Shown here piece by piece: positions 9,235 to 17,596 of a DNA stretch of 64,000 nt (the first letter of the stretch is position 1; every line of letters begins with the position of its first letter). The stretch covers positions 1-64,000 of the forward strand of contig JBBSQX010000012.1 of assembly GCA_038243605.1 (NCBI GenBank), written 5' to 3'. Both the position numbers and the translations under genes were made by a program. This DNA is from Terrimesophilobacter sp038243605. Lineage in GTDB: Bacteria > Actinomycetota > Actinomycetes > Actinomycetales > Microbacteriaceae. A model generated the notes under the pieces. It was not told the DNA's origin and made no database searches. It saw only the letters and a list, made by a program, of their open reading frames with translations.

Positions 9235-10100
9235 GAAATATTTCCGATCAATCCTTCTAAATATTTGCCATATCCGCTTTTCGCGAGTGGGGTTGCTAAT
9301 GCGCCAAGTTGCTCATCGCTTATCCAGCTCGCACGCCACGCAATTTCTTCGATACAGCCGACTTTGAAGCCTTGGCGATCCTCAATAACTCGTACATACT
9401 CAGACGCCTGCATCATGGATTCGAATGTTCCGGTATCGAGCCAAGCGACGCCACGATCCAGTACCTGAACCTGCAGTTTTCCCGCATGGAGATAATGTTC
9501 GTTCACTGTGGAGATCTCGAGCTCCCCACGGGCGCTTGGCTTAATAGTTTTGGCAATCTCGAGAACTGAATTGTCATAGAAATATAGGCCGGGAATCGCG
9601 TAGTTACTTTTGGGCCTCACCGGCTTCTCCTCTATGGAGACGGCAATCATGTCATCATCAAACTCGACCACTCCGTAGTCGGAAGGATTGGAGACATGGT
9701 AGGCGAAGATCAAACCACCATCGATATCACCGTGTGCTCTAAGGGACTTACCCAATCCGACTCCGTGGAAAATATTGTCGCCGAGAACGAGGGCGACACT
9801 TTCGTCTCCCACGAAATCTTTACCAATCGTAAAAGCCTGCGCAAGGCCATCCGGCGACGCTTGAACCGCGTACTCCAAGCTGATGCCCAAGTCGCTTCCG
9901 TCACCCAACAACGCTCGAAACTGCTCGTTGTACTCTGGCGTCGTGATGATCAGGATCTCCCTGATGCCCGCCATCATGAGCGTAGACAGCGGATAATAAA
10001 TCATTGGCTTGTCGTATATGGGCATCAATTGTTTCGAAATTCCCCGCGTGATGGGCCACAATCTGGTGCCAGAGCCACCTGCCAGTATGATTCCGCGCAC
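9231..10100 (-). CDS. rfbA: Glucose-1-phosphate thymidylyltransferase
   Basis: A 289-residue enzyme, the usual length. It makes dTDP-glucose from glucose-1-phosphate and dTTP, the first step of dTDP-L-rhamnose synthesis. GGSGTRLWPIT at 8-18 with K23 is the nucleotide-binding loop. YAVQASPDGLAQAF, LVLGDNIFHG and EEKPVRPKSNYAIPGLYFYD are family signatures. It lies 3 nt after rfbC in the same operon. The C-terminal 20 residues are somewhat longer than in E. coli RmlA. Confidence 0.96.
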   Translation of the reverse strand: MRGIILAGGSGTRLWPITRGISKQLMPIYDKPMIYYPLSTLMMAGIREILIITTPEYNEQFRALLGDGSDLGISLEYAVQASPDGLAQAFTIGKDFVGDESVALVLGDNIFHGVGLGKSLRAHGDIDGGLIFAYHVSNPSDYGVVEFDDDMIAVSIEEKPVRPKSNYAIPGLYFYDNSVLEIAKTIKPSARGELEISTVNEHYLHAGKLQVQVLDRGVAWLDTGTFESMMQASEYVRVIEDRQGFKVGCIEEIAWRASWISDEQLGALATPLAKSGYGKYLEGLIGNIS

Positions 10101-10103
10101 GAG

Positions 10104-10715
10104 CTAGCGCTCCTTCGTGGCGAGTGACTGATAGAACGAGCGAACGTCTTCCCATTTCGGCAACAAGCCGCTGTGCGCGGCCTCCGCGAGAGACGGGGCT
10201 TCGACGTCCTTGGGAGAAAGTAGAGGCGGGCCGGCTTCGGCGGGAAAGACTAAGCCAATCTCTGGGTCTAATGGGTTTATTCCATGTTCTCTCGGCGCGT
10301 TGTACGTATCGGAGACGAGATAACTCACCGTTGCATCATCTGTGAGGGCGACGAAAGCGTGACCCAACCCTTCACCGAGGTAAATTGCCTTCCGATCGAC
10401 GGAATCTAACCTCACTGAATCCCACTGGCCGAAAGTGGGTGAGCCCACCCGGATATCGACGACAAAGTCAAGAACCGCGCCGTTTGTGGCAGTGACGTAT
10501 TTGGCTTGTCCCGGCGGGATATCGGCGAAGTGGATTCCTCTCACGACACCCTTTCGAGAAACAGAGATATTCGCTTGCCTTAGGTCAAGGGAGTGACCGA
10601 CAGACTGCTCGAGAAGGTCGTGACGATACCATTCGAGAAAAACACCGCGATCGTCTTCACGGAGAGTCGGCGTGATCTCGAAAGAGCCAGAAATGGAGAG
10701 TTCGCGAATCTTCAC
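10104..10715 (-). CDS. rfbC: dTDP-4-dehydrorhamnose 3,5-epimerase
   Basis: A cupin-fold epimerase of 203 residues from a GTG at 10715, which has AGGA 8 nt upstream and sits 10 nt after the preceding stop. A longer frame to 10877 runs into the upstream gene and is rejected. GVVRGIHF (H62, catalytic), GAVLDFVVDIRVGSPTFG, LGHAFVAL and the YLVSDTYNAPREHGINPLDP segment identify RmlC. It converts dTDP-4-keto-6-deoxyglucose to dTDP-4-keto-L-rhamnose for RfbD at 16745. Confidence 0.95.
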   Translation of the reverse strand: MKIRELSISGSFEITPTLREDDRGVFLEWYRHDLLEQSVGHSLDLRQANISVSRKGVVRGIHFADIPPGQAKYVTATNGAVLDFVVDIRVGSPTFGQWDSVRLDSVDRKAIYLGEGLGHAFVALTDDATVSYLVSDTYNAPREHGINPLDPEIGLVFPAEAGPPLLSPKDVEAPSLAEAAHSGLLPKWEDVRSFYQSLATKER

Positions 10716-10725
10716 GCAGACTATC

Positions 10726-11739
10726 CTACCGGTCAACCACAAGTGGCTGAGTGAGATCACGAAGGGCATCGAGGCGCCCCTTGCCGAATCTAGAATAGTC
10801 CCCCCGCGCAAGCTGGCGCGCAATAGGGACCAGCCGACGAAATCGATGAACACTGAGACTTGAGCGCCTGCGTTCATGCGTCAGTTTGAGAAGCGCAGCG
10901 TCTACGTGCGCCTGCGGGATCACATCACTCATCGCCACAAATCGGTCAGCCAGTGCCGTCGCCCGCTCCAGAAGGCTGAGGTTGCGCGCCGCACCAGGTT
11001 CCCTCAGCCTGCGGATTTTCGCCATCACCGAAAGCTTGCGAACGCCGATCTGATTTGAACCATGCTGCCGGTAGTTGATGAGCTGCTCGTCAATCACGTC
11101 GAGTTGCCCCAGCGCTGCCGCCACGATGGCCAGCCACTCATCGTGGACCCAATGCGCGGGAAACGGTGTGGCTAGTTCGAACAATGATCGCCGGAATACG
11201 GCAGTCGCACCGGTAACTAAGTTTCGCTTCATCAAGAGCGCGAACGCGCCACCCCCATGGATTTCATCACGCATGGTTTTCGAGATCTCAAGCGCTTCAA
11301 AAAGTGTGTTCGGTAACGGTGAGCCACTTTCATCGACGAGTTGAGCGTCGCTGTGGAGAAGGAGGAGTTCCGGCCTGCCTTCAAACACTGTGGCAAGGCG
11401 TTCTAATCTGCGCAAAGCCCACACGTCATCTTGATCGCTCAGTGCAATCACGTCTGCACTGCACTCGCTGATAGCCCGCTCAAAATTTGCAGCGATGCCC
11501 AGGGGGCGCACATTTTCTAGAATACGAAACCTCGTGGTGATCTCCGGATTCTCGCTGAGAAAGGTCGCCACCACACCTTGCGCTAGCTCCACGGTGGCAT
11601 CAGTTGACGCGTCATCAGACATGATGATCTCCGCAGGCGGCGTGCTTTGCGAAAGAATACTCAGGAGCTGCTCTGCGATGAACTGTTCGCCGTTATGAGT
11701 GCACAGGGCGACGGAAACCATCGTGCCGCGACGAAGCAT
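10726..11739 (-). CDS. GT2 glycosyltransferase, paralogue of 13493-14464
   Basis: A GT-A transferase beginning MLRRGTMVSVALCTHNGEQF. IIMSDDASTDAT and LSDQDDVWALRR carry the UDP/dTDP and metal motifs, and WVHDEWLAIVAAA lies near the acceptor site. I use the ATG at 11739, 1 nt after the ABC ATPase stop (TGACATG). ATG 11721 gives the same domain and cannot be excluded. By eye about half of the residues match the GT2 at 13493, so these are duplicated genes placed either side of the ABC exporter. The family resembles rhamnosyltransferases acting on exported polysaccharides (inference). Confidence 0.85.
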   Translation of the reverse strand: MLRRGTMVSVALCTHNGEQFIAEQLLSILSQSTPPAEIIMSDDASTDATVELAQGVVATFLSENPEITTRFRILENVRPLGIAANFERAISECSADVIALSDQDDVWALRRLERLATVFEGRPELLLLHSDAQLVDESGSPLPNTLFEALEISKTMRDEIHGGGAFALLMKRNLVTGATAVFRRSLFELATPFPAHWVHDEWLAIVAAALGQLDVIDEQLINYRQHGSNQIGVRKLSVMAKIRRLREPGAARNLSLLERATALADRFVAMSDVIPQAHVDAALLKLTHERRRSSLSVHRFRRLVPIARQLARGDYSRFGKGRLDALRDLTQPLVVDR

Positions 11740-11740
11740 G

Positions 11741-12484
11741 TCAGACTGCTTCACCCGAAAGTGATCCGAGGTACGCATCGATTGTTGCCCCCGCGTCACC
11801 GACAGCCAACAGCTCTCCGTGACTCAGCCACGCTGCCTGATCACACATTTCCCGCACCGTGCCCATCGAGTGGCTGACGAGGATGACCGTCTTGCCCGCA
11901 TTCTTGAAATCGCGGAACTTTTGGAAACACTTCTCTTGGAACTCCGCGTCGCCCACGGCAAGCACTTCGTCAACTACAAGAATGTCCGGATCAACGTTAA
12001 TCGCGATGGCGAATCCTAAGCGAACATACATCCCGGAGGAGTAATTCTTTACTGGCTGATCAATGAATTTCTCGACACCAGAAAAAGCCACAATTTCATC
12101 AAACTTCGCGGCAATCTCCTTCTTCTTCATGCCCAGAATTGAGCCGTTGAGAAAAATATTCTCTCGCCCCGACAGTTCTGTATGAAACCCAGAACCGACC
12201 TCAAGCATCGCCGCGATTTTACCGAAGTGAGTGATTGAACCCATGTTCGGGTGATAAATGTTAGCGAGACACTTCAGCAGGGTTGATTTGCCAGAACCGT
12301 TGCTTCCGATCAAGCCAAAAGTTGAGCCGGCGGGAACATCGAATGTGACGTCTTTGAGCGCCCAGAAATCCTCATGAACTGACGTTCGCCCCCGCATAAT
12401 GGCCGCTTTGAAGGTCTGGTTTCGCTCGTGATACATGCGGAAGCTCTTGCTCACATGGTCTACCTGTACTGCGATCTCGCTCAT
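11741..12484 (-). CDS. Polysaccharide ABC exporter ATPase (Wzt/TagH-like)
   Basis: A 247-residue nucleotide-binding protein. Walker A is GSNGSGKST, the signature is NYSSGMYVRLG, Walker B is ILVVDEVLAVGD and the H-loop is VSHS. The SFRMYHERNQTFKAA start is typical of the polysaccharide/teichoic acid export subfamily. It lacks the C-terminal carbohydrate-binding domain of O-antigen Wzt proteins of about 400 residues, so it likely exports without recognising a terminal modification. It overlaps the permease gene by 4 nt. Confidence 0.93.
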   Translation of the reverse strand: MSEIAVQVDHVSKSFRMYHERNQTFKAAIMRGRTSVHEDFWALKDVTFDVPAGSTFGLIGSNGSGKSTLLKCLANIYHPNMGSITHFGKIAAMLEVGSGFHTELSGRENIFLNGSILGMKKKEIAAKFDEIVAFSGVEKFIDQPVKNYSSGMYVRLGFAIAINVDPDILVVDEVLAVGDAEFQEKCFQKFRDFKNAGKTVILVSHSMGTVREMCDQAAWLSHGELLAVGDAGATIDAYLGSLSGEAV

Positions 12485-13317
12485 AGCAACTCCGCCAGAT
12501 TTCGCTCTTTTCTACGGAAGACCCACATGCCGATAGTGAAAGAACCGAGAGCCCACAGCGCGCAGATGAGCCATTCTTGCGGGTCGGGCCAGCGGTTGTC
12601 GTAGAGAAGTTGTCGAAACACGTTGATGAAATGCTCCATCGGATTCAAGTGATAGATGTCAGCAATAGTGATGGGCGTTCCGAAAAGGCCACCGAGCGTC
12701 GCAGACTGCTCGTCAACCATCTTCGCCGGATAGATAATCGGTGTCAGGTACAGCCAGAACTGCAGGATGATCGTTAAGAAATACTCAGTATCCCGAAAGT
12801 AAACATTCGCAACAGAAAGCATTAGTGCGAGTCCGGCAGCAAACAACGCCAACAGCAGCATGATCACGAGAACAAGTGGGATCCATGGAAGAACGAAGCC
12901 GCCGACAACGCTCAACGCGATGATCAAAACGAGCATCTCGAAAAGCCAGTTATATCCGACAGACCCAACAAGTGAGAGTGGGAGAACGATACGAGAAAAC
13001 GACACCTTCTGAATCAAGTTTGCGTTCGCGACCAGCGAGGCAAGACCCTGAGTGATCACATTGGCTGTGAAGGTCCATGGCAAGAGGCCACACAGCAACC
13101 AGAGTGCGAAGAGGTTGAGCCCACTTGGATCCCCCGGATCAGGCTTAATGCGAAAAATGAAGGCGAAGACAAACGTGTAAATGATCATCAGCGCGAGGGG
13201 GTTTGCGAGCGACCACAACTGTCCAAAAATTGTGCGCTTATACTTGCCCCGGATTTCGCGCAGGGTGAGGTTCGCGAGAAGCTCACGAGAAGCGAGCACT
13301 TCTCTCAAATATCGCAT
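12481..13317 (-). CDS. Polysaccharide ABC exporter permease (Wzm/TagG-like)
   Basis: A 278-residue ABC-2 type permease with six hydrophobic segments. The amphipathic start has LTLREIRGKYKRTIFGQLW, conserved in polysaccharide exporters, and NPMEHFINVFRQLLYD follows later. It forms the membrane channel with the ATPase downstream and flips the lipid-linked glycan across the membrane. It is the first gene of the main minus-strand glycan transcript, so its promoter should lie in 13318-13492. Confidence 0.93.
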   Translation of the reverse strand: MRYLREVLASRELLANLTLREIRGKYKRTIFGQLWSLANPLALMIIYTFVFAFIFRIKPDPGDPSGLNLFALWLLCGLLPWTFTANVITQGLASLVANANLIQKVSFSRIVLPLSLVGSVGYNWLFEMLVLIIALSVVGGFVLPWIPLVLVIMLLLALFAAGLALMLSVANVYFRDTEYFLTIILQFWLYLTPIIYPAKMVDEQSATLGGLFGTPITIADIYHLNPMEHFINVFRQLLYDNRWPDPQEWLICALWALGSFTIGMWVFRRKERNLAELL

Positions 13318-13492
13318 TACACCTCAACCTCAGGGCACCAAGTGGCCGCAGATCAATCTAGCCTAGGTCTAGTTCTAGGGTTGCGTGGTCACATCAGATT
13401 CTACTCTGAAGACGAAGGCTCATGGCGGTGACGGGCTTGGTTCGACATGACCGCAGCGACCCAATCTGTACTGACACGCGAGGACTCGCGCG
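13318..13492. promoter_or_regulatory. Leader/promoter region of the exporter operon with four CTAG sites
   Basis: A non-coding gap of 175 bp between two minus-strand genes. Four CTAG tetramers start at 13358, 13363, 13369 and 13375, each 5-6 bp after the last, which is unusually dense. TAGAAT on the minus strand near 13404-13410 is a possible -10 hexamer without a convincing -35. No hairpin with a T-run was seen. Confidence 0.4.
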
Positions 13493-14464
13493 TCATGCCG
13501 CTGGCTGAACTACGTCAGCAATGATGCCCATCCAACCGCGACCACTTAATGCGTATCGACCTGTTCGCAGCTCCCTCACAATCGGACCAACTCGCCGCCA
13601 ACGGGAAGTCGGATACCCCGAGCGAACCCGCTCATGTGCCACCTTTTGTTCTATCGCAACCAGGATCTCTTTCTTAGTGCCGCTCTCGACAAGTCGACCC
13701 AACAACTGTTCCGATCCACGCCTCAAGCGCTCATTGCGCAGCTGACGTGACTCACGCAATCGCGCAATCTTCGCCGATGCGGACCGCTTTCGCGCACCTA
13801 TCTGGTTATTGCTGTGCTGTCGATAGTCCAGAAGTTGCTCCTCGATCAAATCGATGGCATCTTCCCCGTGCGCGGCCGCAACAATAGCCAGCCACTCATC
13901 ATGAACCCACGCATCCCCGAAAGGAACGGCAATCTCCAACAGTTGCCTTCGGAACGCCATCGACGCCCCAAGAGCCAGATTCCTGCGCAGGAGCACACCG
14001 AACGCGTTCCCAGACTTAATGTTGGAAACCTCATTGTCAGAAACGTCGAGTGAATCAAAAAGCGTCACTCCAAGGCTCGCTCCGTGTTCATCCACGAGGA
14101 GCGCATCAGAATGCAGCAGCAGAAGCTGAGGTCGCGAAGCGAATTCGGCGAGCATTCGCTCCACCTTTTCTGGTCGCCAGCGGTCGTCCTGGTCGCTGAG
14201 GAAAATAATGTCACCCGTCGCCGCCAAGGCTGCCTGCTGAAAATTTGCCACTACCCCAAGAGGCTTCTCATTGCGCAGAACCCGCAGTCGAACGTCGTTG
14301 CGCCCCGCGAACACAGACTCAACCAACTCGACAGTGTGATCGCTTGACGCGTCATCAGACAATATGACTTCATCAGGCACGACCGTCTGCTGCAAGATGC
14401 TCTCGGCCTGTTCCTTTACGAACCGCGAACCCTCGTGGGTACAGAGTGCGACCGAGACGTTCAC
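13493..14464 (-). CDS. GT2 glycosyltransferase, paralogue of 10726-11739
   Basis: A 323-residue GT-A protein starting MNVSVALCTHEGSRFVKEQ. It carries VILSDDASSDHT, FLSDQDDRWRPEKVERM and WVHDEWLAIVAAA, the same order as in the paralogue. DYRQHSNNQIGARKRS matches the DYRQH-type motif of that family. It overlaps the upstream CgeB-like gene by 4 nt. It probably adds a deoxyhexose to the growing glycan; the donor is not determinable. Confidence 0.86.
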   Translation of the reverse strand: MNVSVALCTHEGSRFVKEQAESILQQTVVPDEVILSDDASSDHTVELVESVFAGRNDVRLRVLRNEKPLGVVANFQQAALAATGDIIFLSDQDDRWRPEKVERMLAEFASRPQLLLLHSDALLVDEHGASLGVTLFDSLDVSDNEVSNIKSGNAFGVLLRRNLALGASMAFRRQLLEIAVPFGDAWVHDEWLAIVAAAHGEDAIDLIEEQLLDYRQHSNNQIGARKRSASAKIARLRESRQLRNERLRRGSEQLLGRLVESGTKKEILVAIEQKVAHERVRSGYPTSRWRRVGPIVRELRTGRYALSGRGWMGIIADVVQPAA

Positions 14465-15471
14465 GACGGGTTTACTTTCGGACCAACAAGCTCAACAAAA
14501 CCACGCACCCACGCGCTCAGCGAGTATTCTTCAAACCCGTCAGGGGCGTCGTGAGGAACAGGAAGTGCACGAATCGAGGCGACAAGTTGTAGTGGATCGA
14601 CGTGCTCATCGACAACAATGACGCGGCCAGTAGCCATCAACGGTGTGTTGTGAATCGACGTATTTGTCGTGATCAGATACGCGCCAGACGCCAGAACTTC
14701 GAAGGTACGCATGGTGAGCCCGGACTGGTCCTCGTGTTGCATGTCCAGCACGGCAAGAGAGTTTCGGAAAACCTCAGCGACTTGCGAACGTCTCAATTTA
14801 GAGAAGGTGACGTCATGACGCGGAACCGCACGATACCTGCGATCAAAAATGCGCCGCAACGCAAAATACCAGCGGGCTTGAACGAAAAAGTATGTGTAAC
14901 TCGATTCAAATGAGCTGAAGACTCTCTGAGCAAATGCATATCGGCCAGAGTGTAAAGTTCCGACGAACGAACCCTCGAAACGCCGTTGGGAGTCATTTCC
15001 TAGCGCATGGAAGGAGGGCGAGTAGAAAAGGTGCTTGATGCGGAATCGATCATCGACAGCCTGAGCATCCGCGTCGAAACTGAAGAGGTAATCAAACGAC
15101 GGAAGGAGCTTCGTGAAATTCGGGCTGTTCTTCACCGAGTCCCACGTATAGAAAACGATGGTCGCGTCTGGCGCCTCCGAGCGAACGAGTGTCAGAAACC
15201 ATGGCGGTACTATTTCACCCCTGATGACCAAGACGAGGTCGAGATCATGCCACAGAATGCTGCGCGCAACTCGCCGATAATATCTTTCAACCTGATTCGT
15301 TGTCGCGCGAACATTGACGCGATAGATGGCCTTGAGTAAAGAAGAGTTTGAGGGGCGTTCATCAACGAACACTGCATCAAGTCCCTGGCGCGCGAGTTCA
15401 TCGAGGATCTCTTGTTCGTAGCCAAAGAAGCGTGGGGAGACCAACAGCGCCCTTCTTGGTGACCCACTCAT
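14461..15471 (-). CDS. CgeB-like glycosyltransferase
   Basis: A 336-residue GT-B type protein without a signal peptide. The N-terminal half reads ALLVSPRFFGYEQEILDEL and IVFYTWDSVKNSPNF. The C-terminal half has TMRTFEVLASGAYLITTNT, the nucleotide-sugar-binding signature of the Glyco_trans_1_2/CgeB group. These proteins are often annotated as spore maturation CgeB or LPS biosynthesis protein. It starts the upstream minus-strand pair and diverges from rfbB. The sugar is unknown. Confidence 0.75.
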   Translation of the reverse strand: MSGSPRRALLVSPRFFGYEQEILDELARQGLDAVFVDERPSNSSLLKAIYRVNVRATTNQVERYYRRVARSILWHDLDLVLVIRGEIVPPWFLTLVRSEAPDATIVFYTWDSVKNSPNFTKLLPSFDYLFSFDADAQAVDDRFRIKHLFYSPSFHALGNDSQRRFEGSFVGTLHSGRYAFAQRVFSSFESSYTYFFVQARWYFALRRIFDRRYRAVPRHDVTFSKLRRSQVAEVFRNSLAVLDMQHEDQSGLTMRTFEVLASGAYLITTNTSIHNTPLMATGRVIVVDEHVDPLQLVASIRALPVPHDAPDGFEEYSLSAWVRGFVELVGPKVNPS

Positions 15472-15746
15472 TTAAGCCGTTCCGCCAAAATTTGCCCCCG
15501 CATACAGCGCTACGCCAGACAGCCGCTGTCTAGGGCTGAACCTGGCTGCACAATGAATGAGAGGATTCCGCCCCATGCCTTACCCATCCATCCTTTGCAC
15601 CCTGACGACCAAGCTGGTTTGGCCACATGCTCATAATCACAATAGCTTCCCCGCCCGGGTCAAGAAGAAGTTCACTGAAGCCGTGTGATGCCAGCCCTGC
15701 CCAGCGCGCAGAGGAACTGTGGCGTTAGGTCGCGTAGCATCGACGT
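15472..15746. promoter_or_regulatory. Divergent promoter region; likely leaderless start of rfbB
   Basis: A 275-bp gap between the divergent CgeB-like gene and rfbB. TAGCAT at 15735-15740 lies 6 nt before the rfbB GTG and no Shine-Dalgarno sequence separates them, which fits a -10 box of a leaderless mRNA. No clear -35 was found. Nothing else recognisable was seen in the gap. Confidence 0.4.
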
Positions 15747-16742
15747 GTGAAACTCCTCGTCACCGGCGGTGCCGGATTTATTGGCTCAAACTTTGTGCAC
15801 TATGTGCTCTCTGAGACCGACCACACTGTCACCGTGGTCGACAAGCTCACCTATGCGGGCAACCTCGCATCGCTTGAGGGGCTCCCAGAAGACCGATTCG
15901 CCTTCGTTAAGGGCGACATCTGCGATGCTGCGCTCATGGACGACCTGTTCGGCCAGCACGACGCTGTCGTGCACTATGCAGCGGAAAGTCACAACGACAA
16001 CTCGCTGGATGATCCTCGACCATTTCTAGACTCAAACATCATCGGTACGTTCACACTGCTGGAGGCGGCGCGCAAGCACGGCATCCGTTTTCACCACATC
16101 TCCACTGACGAGGTCTACGGCGACCTCGAGCTGGATGACCCCGCTCGCTTCACAGAAGACACCCCTTACAACCCGTCGAGCCCCTATTCCTCGACCAAAG
16201 CGGGCAGCGATCTTCTCGTGCGCGCGTGGGTGCGATCATTCGGGGTGCAAGCCACGCTCTCAAATTGCTCCAACAACTACGGGCCGTACCAGCATGTGGA
16301 GAAATTCATCCCACGCCAGATCACCAATGTGCTACGCGGCGAGCGCCCGAAGCTTTATGGCACCGGTGAGAACGTGCGCGACTGGATTCACGCCGACGAC
16401 CACTCCTCCGCCGTACTCACCATTCTTGAGAAAGGTCGCATCGGAGAGACCTATCTGATCGGCGCCGACGGAGAGAAAAACAATAAAGACGTCGTTGAGA
16501 TGATTCTCACTCAGTTGGGCCGGCCGCAGGATTCCTACGATCACGTCACCGACCGACCTGGCCATGACCTTCGCTATGCCATCGACTTCACGAAGCTGCG
16601 AAACGAGCTGGGCTGGGAGCCGCGTTACGCAGACTTTGACGCGGGTTTGGCCGCGACCATTGAGTGGTACCGCAACAATGAGCCATGGTGGGCACCGCAG
16701 AAAGATGCCACTGAGTCCCGCTACCAGGCACAAGGCCAGTAA
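15747..16742 (+). CDS. rfbB: dTDP-glucose 4,6-dehydratase
   Basis: A 331-residue extended SDR. It converts dTDP-glucose to dTDP-4-keto-6-deoxyglucose, the branch point to rhamnose and to amino-deoxy sugars. TGGAGFIGSNF at 6-16 binds NAD. AESHNDNSLDDP, STDEVYGDLELDD (catalytic Thr-Asp-Glu) and YSSTKAGSD (Tyr and Lys) are RmlB signatures. GTG start at 15747. It is followed 2 nt later by rfbD. Confidence 0.96.
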   Translation: MKLLVTGGAGFIGSNFVHYVLSETDHTVTVVDKLTYAGNLASLEGLPEDRFAFVKGDICDAALMDDLFGQHDAVVHYAAESHNDNSLDDPRPFLDSNIIGTFTLLEAARKHGIRFHHISTDEVYGDLELDDPARFTEDTPYNPSSPYSSTKAGSDLLVRAWVRSFGVQATLSNCSNNYGPYQHVEKFIPRQITNVLRGERPKLYGTGENVRDWIHADDHSSAVLTILEKGRIGETYLIGADGEKNNKDVVEMILTQLGRPQDSYDHVTDRPGHDLRYAIDFTKLRNELGWEPRYADFDAGLAATIEWYRNNEPWWAPQKDATESRYQAQGQ

Positions 16743-16744
16743 GA

Positions 16745-17596
16745 ATGCGATATTTGATCACCGGCGCTAACGGCATGCTCGCCGCAGACTTTCGCGAGAT
16801 TCTGGCCGGTCAATCGGTCACAGCGCTCGGCCGTGATGACCTTGACGTGAGCGACCGCGATGCGGTTGAGCACGCCGTCGACGGCCACGACGTCGTGATC
16901 AATTGCGCCGCGTATACAAAAGTAGATGACGCCGAAACCAACGAAGATGCTGCGTTTGCGGTGAACGCCACCGGCGCAGCTAATCTCGCGCGGGCCGCCT
17001 CCGAACACGGCGCAAAGCTCGTGCAAGTTTCTACCGACTATGTGTTTGACGGATCGGCGACGGAGCCTTATTCCGAGGATGCTCCCCGCCATCCGATCTC
17101 CGCGTACGGACGCACGAAGGCCGAAGGCGAAGCACTCGCGCTCGCGCTGAACCCCGACGCAACTTATGTGGTGCGCACGGCGTGGACCTATGGAGTGCAC
17201 GGCCCGAACTTCGCGAAGACCATGCTGCGGCTTGCGGCATCCCACGACACTGTCAGCGTCGTGGATGACCAGCTCGGCCAGCCAACCTGGACGATGGATG
17301 TCGCGCGACAGATCGTGCAGATGCTGGAGAACAACCTCGCCCCAGGTATTTACCACGCCACGAGCAGCGGACAGACAACGTGGTTCGAGTTCACGAAACA
17401 GATCTTTCGAGCTGTGGGGCTCGACCCGGAGAGGGTGCTGCCCACCTCAAGTGCAGCATTCGTGCGCCCCGCTCCCAGACCTTCCTATTCGGTGCTGGGT
17501 CATGACGCTTGGCGGCGAGGCGGCATGGAGCCGATTCGCGACTGGCGCGACGCCCTCACCGACGCAACCGCACACGGGGTGCTGCACGGCGTATGA
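16745..17596 (+). CDS. rfbD: dTDP-4-dehydrorhamnose reductase
   Basis: A 283-residue SDR of normal RmlD length. It reduces dTDP-4-keto-L-rhamnose to dTDP-L-rhamnose. ITGANGMLAADF at 5-16 binds the cofactor. NCAAYTKVDDAE, STDYVFDG, YGRTKAEGE (Tyr and Lys) and VRTAWTYG are diagnostic. Cytoplasmic. It sits between rfbB and a GT4 gene with a 4-nt overlap at its end. Confidence 0.96.
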   Translation: MRYLITGANGMLAADFREILAGQSVTALGRDDLDVSDRDAVEHAVDGHDVVINCAAYTKVDDAETNEDAAFAVNATGAANLARAASEHGAKLVQVSTDYVFDGSATEPYSEDAPRHPISAYGRTKAEGEALALALNPDATYVVRTAWTYGVHGPNFAKTMLRLAASHDTVSVVDDQLGQPTWTMDVARQIVQMLENNLAPGIYHATSSGQTTWFEFTKQIFRAVGLDPERVLPTSSAAFVRPAPRPSYSVLGHDAWRRGGMEPIRDWRDALTDATAHGVLHGV

